Source: Ailurus styani | Taxonomy: Eukaryota > Chordata > Mammalia > Carnivora > Ailuridae | Direction: 5' to 3' | Assembly: GCA_002007465.1 (NCBI GenBank) | Contig: LNAC01000001.1 | Location: forward strand, 7,621,442-7,685,441 | DNA length: 64,000 nt | Shown: piece after piece, positions 23,300-34,585 of the stretch | Position numbering within the stretch: position 1 is the stretch's first letter | How the letters are laid out: every line of letters begins with the position of its first letter | Program-made: the position numbers and the translations under genes | The notes under the pieces: model-generated | Seen by the model: the letters and a program-made list of their open reading frames with translations, nothing else | Databases searched by the model: none | What the model was told of the DNA's origin: nothing

Positions 23300-23830
23300 C
23301 CTGAGCCCCTCTGAAGCTGCATTTCAGCGCATGATTTATGACTTGGAGGGAGTCGGCAGCAAAGCCCAGGTGTGAAGGAAAGATGCCAACACTTCTAAAA
23401 AAAAATGTTTCCTGATTGTGCCCCTAAGGGTAGATGTAATAAGCTGAATTTTGAAAACCACTATGCCTCTGTTTTTGGTTTATGCTCAGTGTTATGATCT
23501 TAATCAGGTAATTGTAGTTTGAGAGCAAGGATCTATTTTTCTCACCGTATGGGGGTATTTATATCATTTAGTCCCCGATGGCAAAAGGGCGTATTACAAA
23601 TAATTTTCATATATTGCATTTGCTTACCTGTGCCGACAGTCCTTACTCCCTAGAAATAATGAGAAAGGTAAGGAAGAATGAGAAGAGGTCACTCCACGTT
23701 ACCAAATAATTAATTAATTTGGGCTGACTCTAGAAGGTAGTGCCATAAAATTGATTGGTTTATTTAATTCAGTGGAAGGAAAAGAAGAAAAAAATCAGTC
23801 CAGCCTTCTGTTTTCCAATGGCAATGTAGA
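23300..23830. other. Repeat-poor A+T-rich block, candidate conserved noncoding element
   Basis: A long stretch without recognised repeats, containing CAGGTAATTGTAG, CAAATAATTTTCAT, TTGCTTACCTG and AATAATTAATTAATTTG. Confidence 0.3.
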
Positions 23831-24189
23831 AATTGTTTTTGTGGTGTGCATCCTGGGTTAATGTACCGTCCTCTATTGGTACAAGCATGTTAGCAGGAAA
23901 AAACCGCTTCTCAGCAAAATTTTTCTTTTCTGTTGGGTTCGTCGTTTTCTCTTAAGCAAATAATGGGCATTCAAGCCTGGTGGCCATGTGTACATTTGGA
24001 AAGCCTCAGGGCACAGAAGTCTAGTCTGCCTATCAGATTGGTGACACCTGTCTCTGTGCCCCCCTCACTGCTCGAGGGTTCCTGTGGCTCCACCTTGTCC
24101 CCAACACTTGACATGACCCAGCTTTCTCATTTCTGTCCAGCTGATGGTTGTCATCATTTAAATTTGAATTTCCCCGATTACTAAGGACT

Positions 24190-26225
24190 ATGCATGTCTT
24201 TATATATCATTAGCCTTTTGAGTTTTCTCTTCTGTCAATAGCCTGTTCATATTCTTGGCTGTTTTTCTATTAGGGGTTCTCTTTCTTCCTCCCTTATGTA
24301 TCATGGATATGATTTTGGGGTCCGATTGAGATGTTGGGGCATCACCTCCCAACGTGTTGGCGGCCTGTGCATTCTGTCCAGTGTGTCCTTCATGGAACAA
24401 AAATTGTGTTTCTCAATAGAAGCAAGTTCACCAATTATTCCTGTTTTTATTTTTTCCTGGTGGTTTGTACTTTTGAGGTTTTATTTAAGAAGTTTGTCTC
24501 ATCTCTAGGTCCCAAAGGTATTTCCATTGTCTTTACGGTCTCACTTTTCACATTTAGTTCATTCATCCGTTTGGTGTTCACCTTTGTAAGTGGCGTTAGA
24601 GCAAGAGCCATGCTTAGTTTTCGGCCACAGAGAGCCGGATCTCTCAAGGCTGTGTGGCGAGAGTTCTACCTGGATTCATAATGTTCTCATGTTGTGCATT
24701 GTTCTCGCTGTACTACGCGTAACTCTGTCCCTAAGCTCCCCCTTTTGCTACAGGAGTCTGTGGCTTGTTTTGTGCTCAGAGCATGCATTCTATTCCTTTT
24801 TTCTCTTTTCCTTTTTTTCAACTGTGGCTTTGTAAGGTCCTAAATACCTAGTCGGGTAAATGTAGGCTATTTTAGCTATTTTAAGACTTCTTTCTTCCAT
24901 ATATATTTTAAAATAAGCTTATTGAATTTCTCAATAAAGCAAGAAAAAAATCCATTTGGATTTTTGCATATAACTTACTTATAATTATTTTATTTCTAGA
25001 TTAATATGTGTGTGTGGTGGTATGTGTGTGTGGGGAGAATTGAATCTTTATAGATGATAAATTGGCCATGAAAAATTATGGAGTATCTTGCCATTTGCTC
25101 TGGACATTTTCCATGTACTTTATTAAATTTCAAGACTGCTTCCTTGCAGAGTTCCTGTACTCTTGGTTAGACAAATTCCAAAATAATTCCAGCCATAATT
25201 AGCTAACATTGTGAATTTATCTTATCTTGTATTTTATTTTCTGGTTTGTTATTGTTGGTGTAGAGATATATTACCGATTTTTAAAAAAAATTTTCTTTTA
25301 TCAATCTATCTTGCAAAACTATGTTTTGTTTTGTCTGATGATTCTAATGATCTTTCCTGGAAATGATCAGATTATTAATCTCTAATAATAAAGACTTTTT
25401 TCTCTTTCCTTCTTAAATTTACACATTTTCTGTCTTCCCCGTAGGATTGCCTACAGCTTCTAGGACCGTAGGAAGCAATCACAATGGTGGTAGACATCTG
25501 GCCTTGAATCTAGTCTTAAAGAGAATGCATTAAGTTGACTCTATTACTTACCATGTTTGTTGTGGATTTTTGATGTATAGCCTTTGTCAAGATAAGAAAG
25601 TTCCCTTTTATTTGTAGTTTGCTAAGAGTTTCTCCCTGAAATAGGTGTTGAATTTTAAGAAATGCTTTTCCGATCCAGATAATTCATTGACAAGTCATTG
25701 ATTCATATAATCATATAATTTTTGTCTTTTAGTCTGTTGATGTGATGAATTATAGTTGTTTGTTTGTTTGTTTTGCTGTTCAACTATCCTTGTATTTCTA
25801 ATACAAGACTGCATTCCTTGTATCATATATAAAAATAAACGATTGGATTCAATTAGCTCATATTTGACTTAGGATTTTTTACATCTCTGTTCATAATGAA
25901 ATGAGCCCATTATAGTCTTATGTTGACATTCTCTGGTTTTAGAATCAAGATTACATTAGCCACATAAAATGATCTAAGCTTTCACTTTTTTTGTTTCCCA
26001 GAATAAAGCTTTTGTAAGATGGGAATTTGGGCTTTTTAAAAAATTTAGTAAATTCATTTGTAAACCCATTGGAACTACTTTATAAGGACTAGTTGACTCC
26101 CATTTTAACTTTGGGTTCTCTCTTGTGTCAACTTTGGCATTTTTAATTTTTTCTAGGAATTTATTAAATTTTTAAATTTGTTAAGTTCACATTACTTTCT
26201 TATTAGATTATTAGTTTCTATGCCA
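24190..26225 (-). mobile_element. Long decayed L1 region including ORF2-like sequence, antisense
   Basis: About 2 kb of A+T-rich DNA. Motifs such as CTTGTATTTCTAATACAAG, TTTAGAATCAAGATTACATT and CATTGGAACTACTTTATAAG match reversed L1 ORF2 as I recall it. The 5' part (24190-24900) resembles the L1 3' region. Stops throughout, with no surviving reading frame. Boundaries are approximate. Confidence 0.55.
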
Positions 26226-26824
26226 TCAAGCTCAGGGATGCGGGGAGATGAGGGCATGTTCTCCTGCAGAAACTGCAGTGAGATTCGTGATTTGGGGTTT
26301 GGTTGCCTGAAAATGGGCTAGAGGGTTGACTTTTCCGTTCCTGGGGCCTCCGAGAGTTTGTAGACCAACTGCATTTGGCATTGATATTTTAGACAGCCCT
26401 GCACACTGACGGGCAGGTGGAGAGACGGGGCCTTCCAAGCCCTTTCTTCTGATTTTGGGCCAGAGTGTGGCAGCCCCACGAGCGTGGTGGTAGTGGGCTG
26501 GGGGACACGGCAGCGTCTTCCCAGGCTTAGCTTCTTGGCCTTCTGCATTGAGTTTCTCTTCATGCAAACGAAAAGATTGTTGCTCCTTCTCTTCATGCAT
26601 TAAGTGACCACAGGAGCAGCTCCAGAATTTCTGAATTTGAGGAACTTATCTCTTAAGCAGTCCCATTGGAAGGAAGGGCTAGAGATTTCCTCAGACCTCC
26701 CCATGACCACCGCGGGGGCCCTGCTACACCCTTGCTCCGCACTCGACTTGAATGCGTCTTGGACCATGGGGTGGGCCAGAATCTCCTTTGCCCTGAGATT
26801 GTGAAGGGCATGCTGGTGGTGGAG

Positions 26825-26945
26825 GTTTTGGAGCTGGACAGCTGGAGCTTAAATTCCCGATTCAATCACTTGTTAAGTGGGGGACTGTCAGCAAGCAATT
26901 GAACTATTTCTCTTTCCCTTGGCTACAGGATGGGGGAGAATCATT
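26825..26945 (+). mobile_element. MIR fragment, sense
   Basis: GGAGCTTAAATTCCCGATTC AATCACTTGTTAAG and a CAAGCAATTGAACTATTTCTC series fit the MIR core. Confidence 0.5.
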
Positions 26946-27124
26946 CTCCCCTCACGAGGGCGGGGGAGGATTGCGTCGGTCAGGGACACAGCCCCAACAG
27001 AGGCACACACAGATGAAGTGACCCGAATGAAGCCCAGGTGCACGGGTGCGACTGAGGGGACAAACGGGATACTGAGGCTCCAGAGACGAGTGACATCAGG
27101 CTTAAGCCTGCAGGAAGTCATTAC

Positions 27125-27535
27125 TGCTGTGTTAATAAAGGGATCCCTCCCTAAAATGGAGTCAGGGGCCAGTGCACAGGCCCCACCACTTGTCCTCAAC
27201 CACAAACCCAAAAGGAAGAGACAGACCTGGCCGAGTGGGTACCACTCTGTTACCCAGCAGGAGGAAGAAAGTTTTTCCTTCTCCCCTGGCAACAGCCCAG
27301 CCAATGAGAGATGGCCACGAGTCAGCCAATGAACAGCCACCATACTTCAAAACTCCAGTGGACTCTTGTTTCTAACATTTCTTCCCACACCCCCCTTCCT
27401 CTATAAAAGAGCATTCTCTTCTGTCCTCCGGACTTGCCCGTGCTTTCGCCATAGCTTATGCCACATTGCCGTTCTCTGCTACTCCTGAATAAACCGATGT
27501 TTTGCTGGTGACATAACTGGCAGTTTTATTTTTTA
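27125..27535 (+). promoter_or_regulatory. LTR-like promoter block, possible solo LTR
   Basis: Two CCAAT boxes, each preceded by AGC (27301-27305, 27326-27330), are followed by a TATAAAA box (27402-27408) and an AATAAA poly(A) signal (27488-27493). This spacing is typical of gammaretrovirus-like LTR U3-R. An AAAATGGAGTCAGG segment near 27155 also fits a U3 start. Terminal TG/CA and a target duplication could not be fixed, and no gag, pol or env sequence was recognised nearby. A decayed cellular promoter is the alternative. Confidence 0.45.
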
Positions 27536-28009
27536 AGGTTAAGCCCACCCACTAGCCTGAGGAAACGGGCTGAGGAGGGGGGCTTCTGGGCAGCAGCAAA
27601 GACGCAGCCACCATCAGCACCCCTGGGGCCAAAGGGAGCGATGGGGAAGGGTTGTGGGAAAGGGAAAGAAGTGCCCAGATCTTTCTGTCCTCTCTCCTGC
27701 CAGTACCTCCCATGGCTCCCATGGACCATACCCAACCAGAAACCAGCGGGCGGGGATACTCAGCACGTAAAGGTCAAGGCCCAGGTCATGGAGGGCCGAG
27801 GGGGATGGAGATTGGACGGGGTGCAAACAGAGAACCAGCATAAAGCTTAGATGCAGTCATATCTGCTAGTTGTCTTGCACACAGTAGGTGACCAGGAAAT
27901 GCTGGCTCTCCAGGGCTGGTGAGGAGCCGCCTCTGCCGATTCTGAGTCCGGTGTCTCCCCAGGTGTCTGTGAGCATGTTTTCTTAACAATTTCACCACAG
28001 CATCTTATA

Positions 28010-28760
28010 TTTACAAATGGAATCTCTCAAGCCAGAGCCAGTTTCCCCAGGTCAAAATGAAAATGAAATCACAGAGTCGAGGCACTAGGGAGGAAGGGAT
28101 CTGGGTGGCAGGGGGACCCATGAACTAAGAACAAGGCTTTATCAGCAGATGCCGAACCTACAGAGCATAGGAGTGAGAACAAACATGTTGAAAATTAAAT
28201 ATGAAATGGGTAATTATGTAGTAATGAGACTGAGGACATTACAAAGGACGCTGTCATTTAAACCACCACATCTCAACACAGTAATGAACGGGAAAAACCC
28301 TCCAGCTTCGTAATTATAATCATAGTTGCCATAACAACTTAGTATCTCTCTCTGTGAGCATCTATCTCAAGACTATATTTTTAGCAACGACTGTGCCTGA
28401 GCATGTATTTTTCTTTATATAGCAGCTAATTTTTCAAATTACTCATCTTAAAAAAAAAAAAACCAACCCACAATTCCATCTTCATTCTCTCTGAGTGTAA
28501 AAGTCTCTGGGATAATTAGGGAAATGAGCAGGTGTGAAAAGTCCGTTATAAAAAACGCTATAAAAGTATTGATGTCTTGACAACATTTGTTTCAACAGAA
28601 TGTTCTCTGGACCCGCACACTCTATTGTTCCTTGTCAAGCAGCTTAACATAAATCTTTAGTGTGCAGCTCATAAATATTTGAAAAATTATTAGCTCTGTG
28701 GTGTTTGAGGATTATTTGACAAGTACAGATTTATGTTGTGTAACAGAAATTGGCTTAATG
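28010..28760. other. Repeat-poor A+T-rich block about 4-5 kb upstream of CPXM2 exon 1
   Basis: The longest stretch in the upstream region where I recognise no repeat. Contains GGGTAATTATGTAG, TCGTAATTATAATC, GTTGCCATAACAAC and CAGCTAATTTTTC. The composition resembles mammalian enhancer-type conserved DNA, but that is impression only. Confidence 0.3.
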
Positions 28761-29150
28761 GAATCCTGAGTCTCAGGAATGAATGAATGAGTAAATACAC
28801 ACAGGCTTAACTTCCTTAACAGAAATGCCCATGATAGATTCCCAACTGAAGCAAACAATGGGGTGACTTTAAAGGACACCATTGTAAAAACTCAGAAAAA
28901 CCAGGTGGGATTCTGAGCTGCCATTTTGGCTTCTGAGTTTGTCCCCAGCTGCTACACCCTGCTGGAAGTTTTGGATTTATAGCATGGCAAACGTCCAGTA
29001 AAAGTTAGCACTTTACCAAGCTCCACTTACACCCTTGGGAGATGCCAACAGCCCTTTGTTAGGATCCCAGACTTAAGCTAAGTAAACAAATTATTAGGTT
29101 GAGAACAAAAAGATCTCCCTTCAAAAAGAAGCCCTCTTTGACAATGCTAC

Positions 29151-29192
29151 AAAAAACAAAAACAAAACCAAAACAAAACAAAACAAAAAAAC
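29151..29192. repeat. (CAAAA)n A-rich simple repeat
   Basis: Repeated CAAAA/CAAAAA units; no SINE body is attached. Confidence 0.85.
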
Positions 29193-29675
29193 AACCCTTT
29201 AGCCAAGATTAGGCATGCAACGAGAATTTATTGAGAAGTTTCTTTCTTGTACTTTCTTGTTTCTGCGGAGGATATAAAATTAACAGTTTAGAATAACCGC
29301 TGGTTTATAAAGAGCTTATAAACCCCGTGTAAGGGAAAAATGAAGAGTATGCCTTATTGTTTGGGGCCATGGGTGAACCAGGAGGGCCAAATGTGGGTGA
29401 GCAGGTGAACCCGAGTCCTATGCGGCAGGATGATGTGGGATTGGTAAGCACTCTGGTCCTCAGTAGGACAGCAACATTATAAATGGGTGTCTTAGGGAGA
29501 AAGCTTGGTAGCTTCTCCTGTGGGGCGGACAGCGAGTCATAGAGGCCAGAGGCAAGGAGGCCTGCTGAGCACATGTTCCCGCAATCTGGCTGGGAGCTCT
29601 GAACAATGGGCTGAACAAGTTGTTCCATTGCCGGAGGGAAGGGAGGAACAGGTGGGTTAGAAATATTGCTACACC

Positions 29676-29850
29676 GGCACCTGGGTGGCTCAGTCGGTTA
29701 AACAACTGCCTTCGGCTCAGGTCACAATCCCAGAATCTCAGGATCGAGTCCCATATCGGGTTCCCATTCTCCCTCTGACCTTCTCTCCTCTCATGCTCTC
29801 TCTTACTTGCTCTCTCTCTCAAATAAATAAAATCTTAAAAAAAGAAAAAG
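29676..29850 (+). mobile_element. CAN-SINE, sense
   Basis: Starts GGCACCTGGGTGGCTCAGTC (tRNA-like head with A box), runs through a CT-rich body and ends CAAATAAATAAAATCTTAAA. Imperfect flanking duplication GAAATATTGCT / AGAATACTGTC. In this orientation it carries AATAAA motifs. Confidence 0.93.
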
Positions 29851-30464
29851 AATACTGTCACAAGTACTAGGACTTCCTAAGGTATCAGATGCAGTAGAAG
29901 GTAAAGCATAAAGGGGACAGAGTCTTGATCTGGGTGGGGGGGGGGCGAAGGATAAGCAGAGTCTCCGGGCCAGGTGATGGCTGGCTTGAGAAGCCGGGCG
30001 AGGCTTGGGGATGAAGAGCATGAGTAAGCTTGGCCATCCTGTCTTTCGAAACTTCCCGAACACTGCCTGTGCCCAGCCCATGTCCAGGTGAGCAGCCGGA
30101 GAAGGAGAGAATCGGGGGTGGAGGGGGTGGGGGGGAGACAAAGGCAGCTCCAGGAACCCAGCAGGAGGCTCCTACTGTGTTGGGAGAATTAGCAATCAAT
30201 TCTCGTTCTCTTTGTTCTGCTTGCTTTAATTATGTGTCTCTGCGGAAAACAAACAAGCAAGCCATCCCAGGGAGAACAGTGATTAGTGGGATTTGTTTCC
30301 TGATTTTAGGGATGTGTTGAGGCTCACGTTTGAGTCGGGGCAATCTCAGAACGTTTACCAGACACTGCACGGTAGGTGTATGTTATTTTATTTGCCTAAG
30401 AGGTGCCAGGAAAGTAAAATGTTTTTAGAACTTACGCGTTTGGGGTTACCAAGATTCATGCTGC

Positions 30465-30590
30465 CTGACTTTAATTATTGGATAAAGGTTAGTCTTGGCT
30501 GTAGTTTGCTATGTGTCCTCGGGTGAGTCTGGACTTCAGCTTCCTCCTCTGTAAAATGGGAGAGAGAATGTCAGTCGCAAGTTTTAACTG
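30465..30590 (+). mobile_element. MIR fragment, sense
   Basis: GCTATGTGTCCTCGGGTGAG, CTTCAGCTTCCTCCTCTGTA AAATGGGAGAGAG is a typical MIR core. Confidence 0.6.
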
Positions 30591-31479
30591 TATCAGTTAA
30601 ACGATTGGAGGATCAGTTAATGATTGGAGGAGCCCATGCTCAATTCCACCTCTCAAAAGATTCTGTAAGTCTGGAGAGCGGCCTGGGCCCCTGCAAGTTA
30701 AGCAGGCTCTGGGGTCTCCGATGGAGGTGGTGCATGGTGCCACCTTGTCTGGATGGGCTTTAGGCCCCTTCTGGAGGATTCTAGGTGATCCCCTTGCTTA
30801 TGCTTCATAGAGCTAGCTGCAACTTCTGAGTGCATCACGTGCTGCTGTTTTGCCACTGAAGCCCTGTTTTGTTGTCGGGAGGGCTTGGCTTCAGATAAAA
30901 GAGCCCCGCATGAGTAAGCCCTGGGAATATATCATGGGCAAAGGTGGGCAAGGATCCACAGGGAGTCATGAACCAGGCCCAGACCAGCCTATGTGGAGAG
31001 TGGAGGGAGGGGAAGGAGCCCTTCTGCTCTGTCACTTTGGAGACTTCTGCTGGCTCTGGATTCCAGAATTTTCTGCAGGTGTGGAGGCTGTTGATAGGCA
31101 GGTCCAAGGCTTCCTGGCCCTTGGAGACAAGCAGGGCCCTGTCTCAGCCCGTAGCCTTCTGTTCTCACTCTGGCCATTGTCCTTGGTCTGGGGCCTGGGG
31201 CCCCAGAAGACCTGCGCTAAAGGATGGCCTGGTTCAGCGGCCGGTGTGAGGACAGTGAGAGAAAACGAGGTGGCGAATGGAGAGGCCGGAGGTAGAGGAT
31301 GGCAGCTGGCCTGGCCCAAGCCCTGCCCCCTGTGTGGGCTCAAAAGCGAGACTCCAGGGCAATTGTGAGGCTGCGCCCAGATGCCCTGACTCAGCTCAGT
31401 GGTGTCCTGGGATGTCAGGGCCCAAAGGACTGGGAAGGTGATAGCCCCACCTGGGGTGGAGGCTCAGTCTGTCCCTGGG

Positions 31480-32084
31480 GTAGGCTGAATGGCCCTCAAA
31501 GAGCTCCCTCGCCAAATGCTAGGGACCCGAGGACAGGTTATATGGCAAAATTGATTGTACAGAAGTAACTGCAGTTCCTTGAAGAGAGGGGATTATCCTG
31601 GATGATCTAGGTGAGCCCATCTAATCCCAGGAGCCCTTCCTCCAACCAGAAGGAGGGAAGATGTGGCAGAAGGAGGGGGTCAGAGATTTGAAGGCTTGAG
31701 GGGGGGAAACAACACGCAGCGTGCCAGTGCTGGTTCTGAGGTGTCAGGCCCACAGACAAGGACCGGGAGAAGCGGCTACAACTCCTCATGGAGAGCGCGA
31801 GAAGGAATGCAGGCAGTCAGGGGGACTCAAGAGCGGGCGCCCATAGCAGGCACGATCTCAGGACTTGGGTGCTCCTGGGTGGGAGGAAGCTGGGCCAGCA
31901 CCCAGTGGGAGCCTGCACGCCGGTTCCGCCCCAGAAGCTCCCCTGGGAAATTCAGCCTGCTGATTTTAGCCTGTGACCTGGCTCACACTTCCAACATGCG
32001 GAGCTGTGAAGATAATAAATCGCGGTTGTTTTAAACCACTAAATTTGCCGGGGTTTGTTACAGCTGCAAGAGGAAACCAATGCA
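31480..32084 (+). repeat. Ancient LTR-like interspersed repeat
   Basis: AGGCTGAATGGCCCTCAAAG, GGATTATCCTGGATGATCTA GGTGAGCCC and a 3' end with AAGATAATAAATCGCGGTTG TTTTAAACCAC and TGCAAGAGGAAACCAATGCA follow the same layout as 14186-14640. The 3' end is the part duplicated around the N at 32117. Confidence 0.55.
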
Positions 32085-32245
32085 GGTTTTGTTTCCCCAA
32101 TCCCAGCCTGAAGGACNGGCTCACACTTCCAACATGTGGAGCTGTGAAGATAATAAATCGCGGTTGTTTTAATTTGCCGTGGTTTGTTACAGCTGCAAGA
32201 GGAAACCAATGCAGGTTTTGTTTCCCCAATCCCAGCCTGAAGGAC
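31980..32245. repeat. Direct duplication of about 130 bp around a single N, likely unmerged alleles
   Basis: Copy 1 (31980-32116, 137 bp) and copy 2 (32118-32245, 128 bp) are nearly identical and are separated only by the N at 32117. They differ by a 9-bp indel in the TTTTAA...AATTTG part and two substitutions (ATGCGG/ATGTGG, CCGGGG/CCGTGG). Both start GGCTCACACTTCC and end CCTGAAGGAC. Overlapping contig ends joined with a one-base gap would give exactly this, so it is probably an artefact rather than a real tandem duplication. Confidence 0.8.
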
Positions 32246-33002
32246 CAAAACAAAGCTGTCCAGGACAGAAGGTACTTTCTCAAAAGCGGCTGAGCTCCCT
32301 GCCCGCCCAACTAGAAAACCCTCCCGCAGGAGTCTGCTCTTTGGATGAACCCAATGACCTCCGTGACCCTAAGTGCGGCAGCCCTAGGGGAACTGCGCTT
32401 TCTCCCTCTTGTGGAACAGACGCCCTGTCTCAGGAGCTGGGGCCCTCCAGGGTCACCAGGGACCCGCCCTCGCAGAAACGTTACTCCTTGGAGCCCCGTG
32501 GACCCCGGGTCTCGGGAATTCCTTATTCACAGTTCCTGAAATAGGATCACGGTCAAGTTGAGCGAAAGGTTTTTGCACGGCCCTCGGAGAACCCGGTCTG
32601 GTGCGGAGCCAAGGTCGGAGCAGCGGTCAGGAGAGCAGGAAGCTAGGCTTCTGCCCCTAATTGGCTTCCGGACGTAGGGCAAATCCTTTCTCAAGGTGGG
32701 CCGCCCTTCTCCAGCCTGGGAACCGGCTTGTTTCCTCCTGGATGGAAACTCCTTTGAGACTCCGCGGAAGCAGGCGCCCAGCAGGGCAGCTCAGCGGCCG
32801 GCGTCGGGGCGGCGGGACCCGACGAGGTTCCGAGGCCGGTGAGGGGGTGAAGGGGCTCCGCCACCTGCCTCCGGGCCCGGCCTCGGCGGGGTCAGCGCCA
32901 GGAGGGAGGGCAGACGGAAGGGCGGGGCCGGCCCCCTGCGCCCGCCCCCGGCCCGGCCCAGCCCAGCCCAGCCCGGCCCAGCCCCGCGGGCCGGTCACAC
33001 GC

Positions 33003-33003
33003 N
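33003..33003. other. Single-N assembly gap inside CPXM2 exon 1
   Basis: One N lies between GC-rich upstream sequence and the first recognisable CPXM2 codons. The expected ATG and a signal peptide of about two dozen residues are absent from the flanks, so the N must stand for a longer unsequenced stretch rather than one ambiguous base. GC-rich first exons are commonly lost from assemblies. Confidence 0.75.
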
Positions 33004-33237
<234 letters not shown>

Positions 33238-34439
33238 TAACTTTGTGCGCGGGGCGGCCCGAGGGGGCGCCCGTGGCTGCGCGCCTCTCCCAGCGGCGGC
33301 CCGCTGGTCCGCTGGTCCGAGGGGACAGCTGGCTTCCAGGCCCCTGCGTCCGCGACGCCAGAGCCCGCGAGCCCACCTATCGCCCCCAACCCCCGCCCCC
33401 CGACTGCGCCGCGCATCCCTCCGGCCGCTCGGAGCTCCCGGACCGACGCCGGACGGCATCCCCCCCGCAGGTGGAGGTGGAGCCGTGCGGTAGGGAAGCT
33501 GCCCGCGGGGCCGGTGGCCCAGGTCTGACTGGGCCGGGCAGAGGCTCTTCGCGCCCGACGCCCCTTCAAGTCTCCCCACAGGGCGTTGTCTTGGGAGTGA
33601 ATTTACGACGTGGCCACGTGAGGGGCTGGCTGGCTTTGGCACAAGGGCCTGCTGGGGGGAAAGCTCAGCAGTGGGCCTTTACCCAGCCAGCCTCCCCCTC
33701 CCTCCCGCTCTCTGCGGGTCCCCGGAATCCCTGCCCCTGCTCCCCGGGGCAGGATGGCAGAGCCTCTGCTGGGGAGGCCCCTGTGCCGGATGGAGGGAAA
33801 GCCCAGGGGCGCCTGGCAGCCTGCAGCGCCCGCCTTCCATCCATCCGCACACCCTTCTCCCCCCGTGTCTCTCTGCCAGCCCTGTCTTGGCAAATGACTT
33901 CCATTCCGTTTCCCTCCTTGCGAAGGGGGGACTTTTTCTCTTAATTGTTTCAGATGTCCTTTGCTCAAATCGCAGAGGGCCCTGATCCTAGCGATTCAGG
34001 GTTGGGGAGTGAGCAGGCTTGTGGCCAGACTCTCCAGCCTTGTAATGGCCTTCCTTGAAAGGAGATACGATGCGGGTTGGGGGTACCAGTACAGGGCTCC
34101 TGGCATGGAAGCAATTGCTTTTGTTTGGTTAAACTCTTCAGAAAGTCAGCAGGAGGCGGCCGGAGAGGGGAGGAGGTGGGACACAGATCTCTTGAATGTG
34201 TGGCCCCATCTCGGCAGTCCGCCTGCACATGTGCAGAGGAGGGGGGTGTCCTGCCAGGCTCCAGCGTGTGAGCGACCCTGCCAACGGGCAGGCACTTCCG
34301 TGAGTTGTGTAACCTCGAATAGAACTGTCCAGAATATCCAGTATCTTCTGGGGGAATTGTGGGAATTAAGATGTGTAAAACCACAGTGGTTCAGTAGCAG
34401 GAGGAAAGAGACAGTCATGTTTCTCGAACATCTGGTAGG

Positions 34440-34585
34440 ACTCCGTTCAGAGCTCTATGTACCACTGTCTGGTCTGATTCTTTCAGTGGCGCTGGAGGGC
34501 GGGTGTTCTGTTTTACAGATGAGGGACCGTAGGCGCTGACAGTTGAAGGAACTTAGTGTCACTTGCTGGCTTGGGAGATGGGAGA
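34440..34585 (-). mobile_element. MIR fragment in CPXM2 intron 1, antisense
   Basis: TTCTGTTTTACAGATGAGGG and AAGGAACTTAGTGTCACTTG match reversed MIR. Confidence 0.5.

Larger units (their letters stand above)
1..32754. other. Intergenic region upstream of CPXM2, no gene recognised
   Basis: No open frame here has recognisable protein similarity or paired splice signals. Identified contents are listed as separate repeats. Stretches where I see nothing specific include 560-1880, 3520-3850, 4100-4580, 5300-5870, 7480-8600, 9190-9630, 9820-12290, 12480-13950, 14650-15480, 17100-17400, 17880-18200, 19200-19410, 19580-20640, 21360-22630, 22930-23280, 26230-27120 and 30600-31470. They probably include further repeats too old to recognise by eye. 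Confidence 0.6.

Noticed and set aside
24190..26225. Active LINE-1
   Set aside because: The L1 sequence is heavily decayed with stops in all frames. None of the L1 regions in the window has an intact ORF2.
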